A program made the translations under genes and the position numbers. The notes under the pieces were generated by a model. That model searched no databases, was not told where the DNA came from, and saw nothing but the letters and a program-made list of their open reading frames with translations. From Actinomycetota bacterium (GTDB lineage: Bacteria; Actinomycetota; Actinomycetes; Mycobacteriales; Mycobacteriaceae), in NCBI GenBank assembly GCA_018268465.1, contig JAFDWN010000023.1:1-64000 (forward strand): a stretch of 64,000 nt of DNA, in the 5' to 3' direction. Positions 63,069 through 64,000 of this stretch are shown one piece after another (within the stretch, counting starts at the first letter, position 1; each line of letters starts with the position of its first letter).

Positions 63069-64000
63069 GACGTGCTCAGGTAGCGGCGCCGCTCCCAGTC
63101 GCTGACGTGACTCACGTACTGCTGCCATTCACTGCGTGCGATCGCGGCGAAGTCGTGCACCGAGTCCGCACCGAGGATGTCCAGGATGGTGTCGTCCTGG
63201 GTGGCCAGCGCGATGGCGGTGCCCAGCGAGTCGGGCAGTGGGGTGCCCTTGCCGTACAGGTTTCCAGTGGCCGCGTCGGGCGGTTCACGGCGCGCCTCCA
63301 ACCCCGCGATGACCGCGGCCAGCGCCGAGGCGATGAGCCAGTAGGGGTTGGAATCCGAAGCGCCGGAACGTAGCTCGATGCGGGAAGCGCGCGGCTCCGC
63401 CTCGACCAGGGAGCGGATCGCTGCGCTGCGGTTGTCGCGGCTCCAGTTGACGGTGTCGGGTGCGAAGGTGTCCGGCGCGAACCGGCGGTAGGCGTTGACC
63501 GAGTGGGCACCGAACAGCGTGATCGACGGCAGATGTTCGAACAGCCCGGCGATGGCGTACCGCGCGGTGCGGCTCTCCGCGCCGTCGACGGCGGCGAAGG
63601 CGGGTTCGTCGCCGCGCCACAACGAAATATGCAGGTGTGCCGAACTTCCCGAATGCTCGGAGAACGGCTTGGGCATGAAGCTGGCCAGCCGCCCATGCCT
63701 GCGCGCCACCTCCTTGGCGGCGTACTTCAGGCGGGCACTGTCGTCGGCAGCAGCCAGCGCGTCGGTGTAGACCAGGTTGGTCTCGACCTGTCCCGGACCG
63801 TACTCGGTCTGGATTCCTTCCAGCCGGGTGAAGGCGCCCAGAGTGTCGTACAGGTCGGCGATCAGCGGGTCGAGCGCATTGGCGTTCTCCAGCGAATAGG
63901 CCTGGATCGCGTCGATGATCGGCGATCCGTCGCTCTGCAGCAGATAGAACTCGAATTCGACCCCGATCTTGGCGGTGTAGCCCAGTCCGTCCAGCCGGGT
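63065..64000 (-). CDS. Glutamine synthetase family protein, partial (5' end beyond the window)
   Basis: At least 311 C-terminal residues; the frame stays open to the window edge, so the N-terminus is missing. Visible: YGPGQVETNL (Glu ligand), PKPFSEHSGSSAHLHISLW (ATP/metal site), NRSAAIRSLVEAEPRASRIELRSGASDSNPYW (Arg residues for substrate) and AALAAVIAGLEARRE. Such GlnA-like proteins near monooxygenases may be gamma-glutamyl ligases rather than true glutamine synthetases. Coupled to the SfnG-like gene by ATGA. Confidence 0.9.
   Translation of the reverse strand, partial: TRLDGLGYTAKIGVEFEFYLLQSDGSPIIDAIQAYSLENANALDPLIADLYDTLGAFTRLEGIQTEYGPGQVETNLVYTDALAAADDSARLKYAAKEVARRHGRLASFMPKPFSEHSGSSAHLHISLWRGDEPAFAAVDGAESRTARYAIAGLFEHLPSITLFGAHSVNAYRRFAPDTFAPDTVNWSRDNRSAAIRSLVEAEPRASRIELRSGASDSNPYWLIASALAAVIAGLEARREPPDAATGNLYGKGTPLPDSLGTAIALATQDDTILDILGADSVHDFAAIARSEWQQYVSHVSDWERRRYLSTS

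Overview
The window looks like a chromosomal segment of a fast-growing mycobacterium (Mycolicibacterium-type). It is GC-rich, genes are often joined by ATGA/GTGA/TGATG overlaps, GTG starts are common, and the gene order at both ends matches the M. tuberculosis block uppS-recO-amiA2-era-Rv2365c-Rv2366c-ybeY-phoH-...-rsmE-dnaJ2-hrcA-Rv2375 and hemW-sirA-cysH-che1-...-cysA-cysW-cysT-subI. No rRNA, tRNA, CRISPR array, intact insertion sequence or prophage was seen.

Layout. (1) About 1-13.3 kb is a housekeeping block, mostly on the minus strand: decaprenyl diphosphate synthase, RecO, an amidase, Era, a degenerate cytidine-deaminase-like protein, a CNNM/CBS membrane protein, YbeY, PhoH, an SDR pair, RsmE, DnaJ2 and HrcA. 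(2) About 13.3-25 kb is a complete mce operon on the minus strand (two yrbE permease genes, mceA-F, two Mce-associated proteins), followed by a DUF732 and a CAP-domain secreted protein. A divergent TetR gene lies upstream. (3) About 25.7-46.5 kb is a catabolic cluster. One part has an F420-type luciferase-like oxidoreductase, two acyl-CoA dehydrogenases, tandem NTF2-like proteins, an acyl-CoA synthetase, an aldehyde dehydrogenase and a flavin reductase, plus two overlapping LuxR regulators. The other part has a nitronate monooxygenase, a biotin-dependent acyl-CoA carboxylase, two enoyl-CoA hydratases and an AtuA-family protein. (4) About 46.5-49.5 kb holds a TetR/SDR divergent pair, an AhpD-like protein, a DUF202-like protein and a relic of an ABC ATPase. 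(5) About 49.5-59.6 kb is the sulfur assimilation block: HemW, sulfite reductase, APS reductase, a SirB/CbiX chelatase, CorA and the sulfate ABC transporter. (6) About 59.6-64 kb has a flavoprotein hydroxylase, an SfnC/DszC-like and an SfnG-like monooxygenase, and a glutamine synthetase cut by the window edge.

How the genes work together. A 22-bp inverted repeat, TTAGTG-N10-CACTAA or close to it, occurs upstream of the mce/tetR pair, of the nitronate monooxygenase and of the carboxylase operon. This suggests one TetR regulon joining an Mce uptake system to an Atu-like (acyclic terpenoid or methyl-branched acyl-CoA) degradation route. A second palindrome, CCCCT-N1-3-AGGGG, lies in all three divergent promoters of the left half of the cluster and may be the target of the LuxR pair. 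Both sulfur operons (sirA-cysH-che1 and subI-cysT-cysW-cysA) are preceded by tiny, apparently leaderless ORFs ending in runs of cysteine codons. Hairpins able to hide the ribosome binding site follow, which matches the cysteine-responsive attenuators described in mycobacteria. Compared with M. tuberculosis, the 13.3-49 kb stretch sits where the mycobactin (mbt) locus would be, so it behaves as an accessory island.
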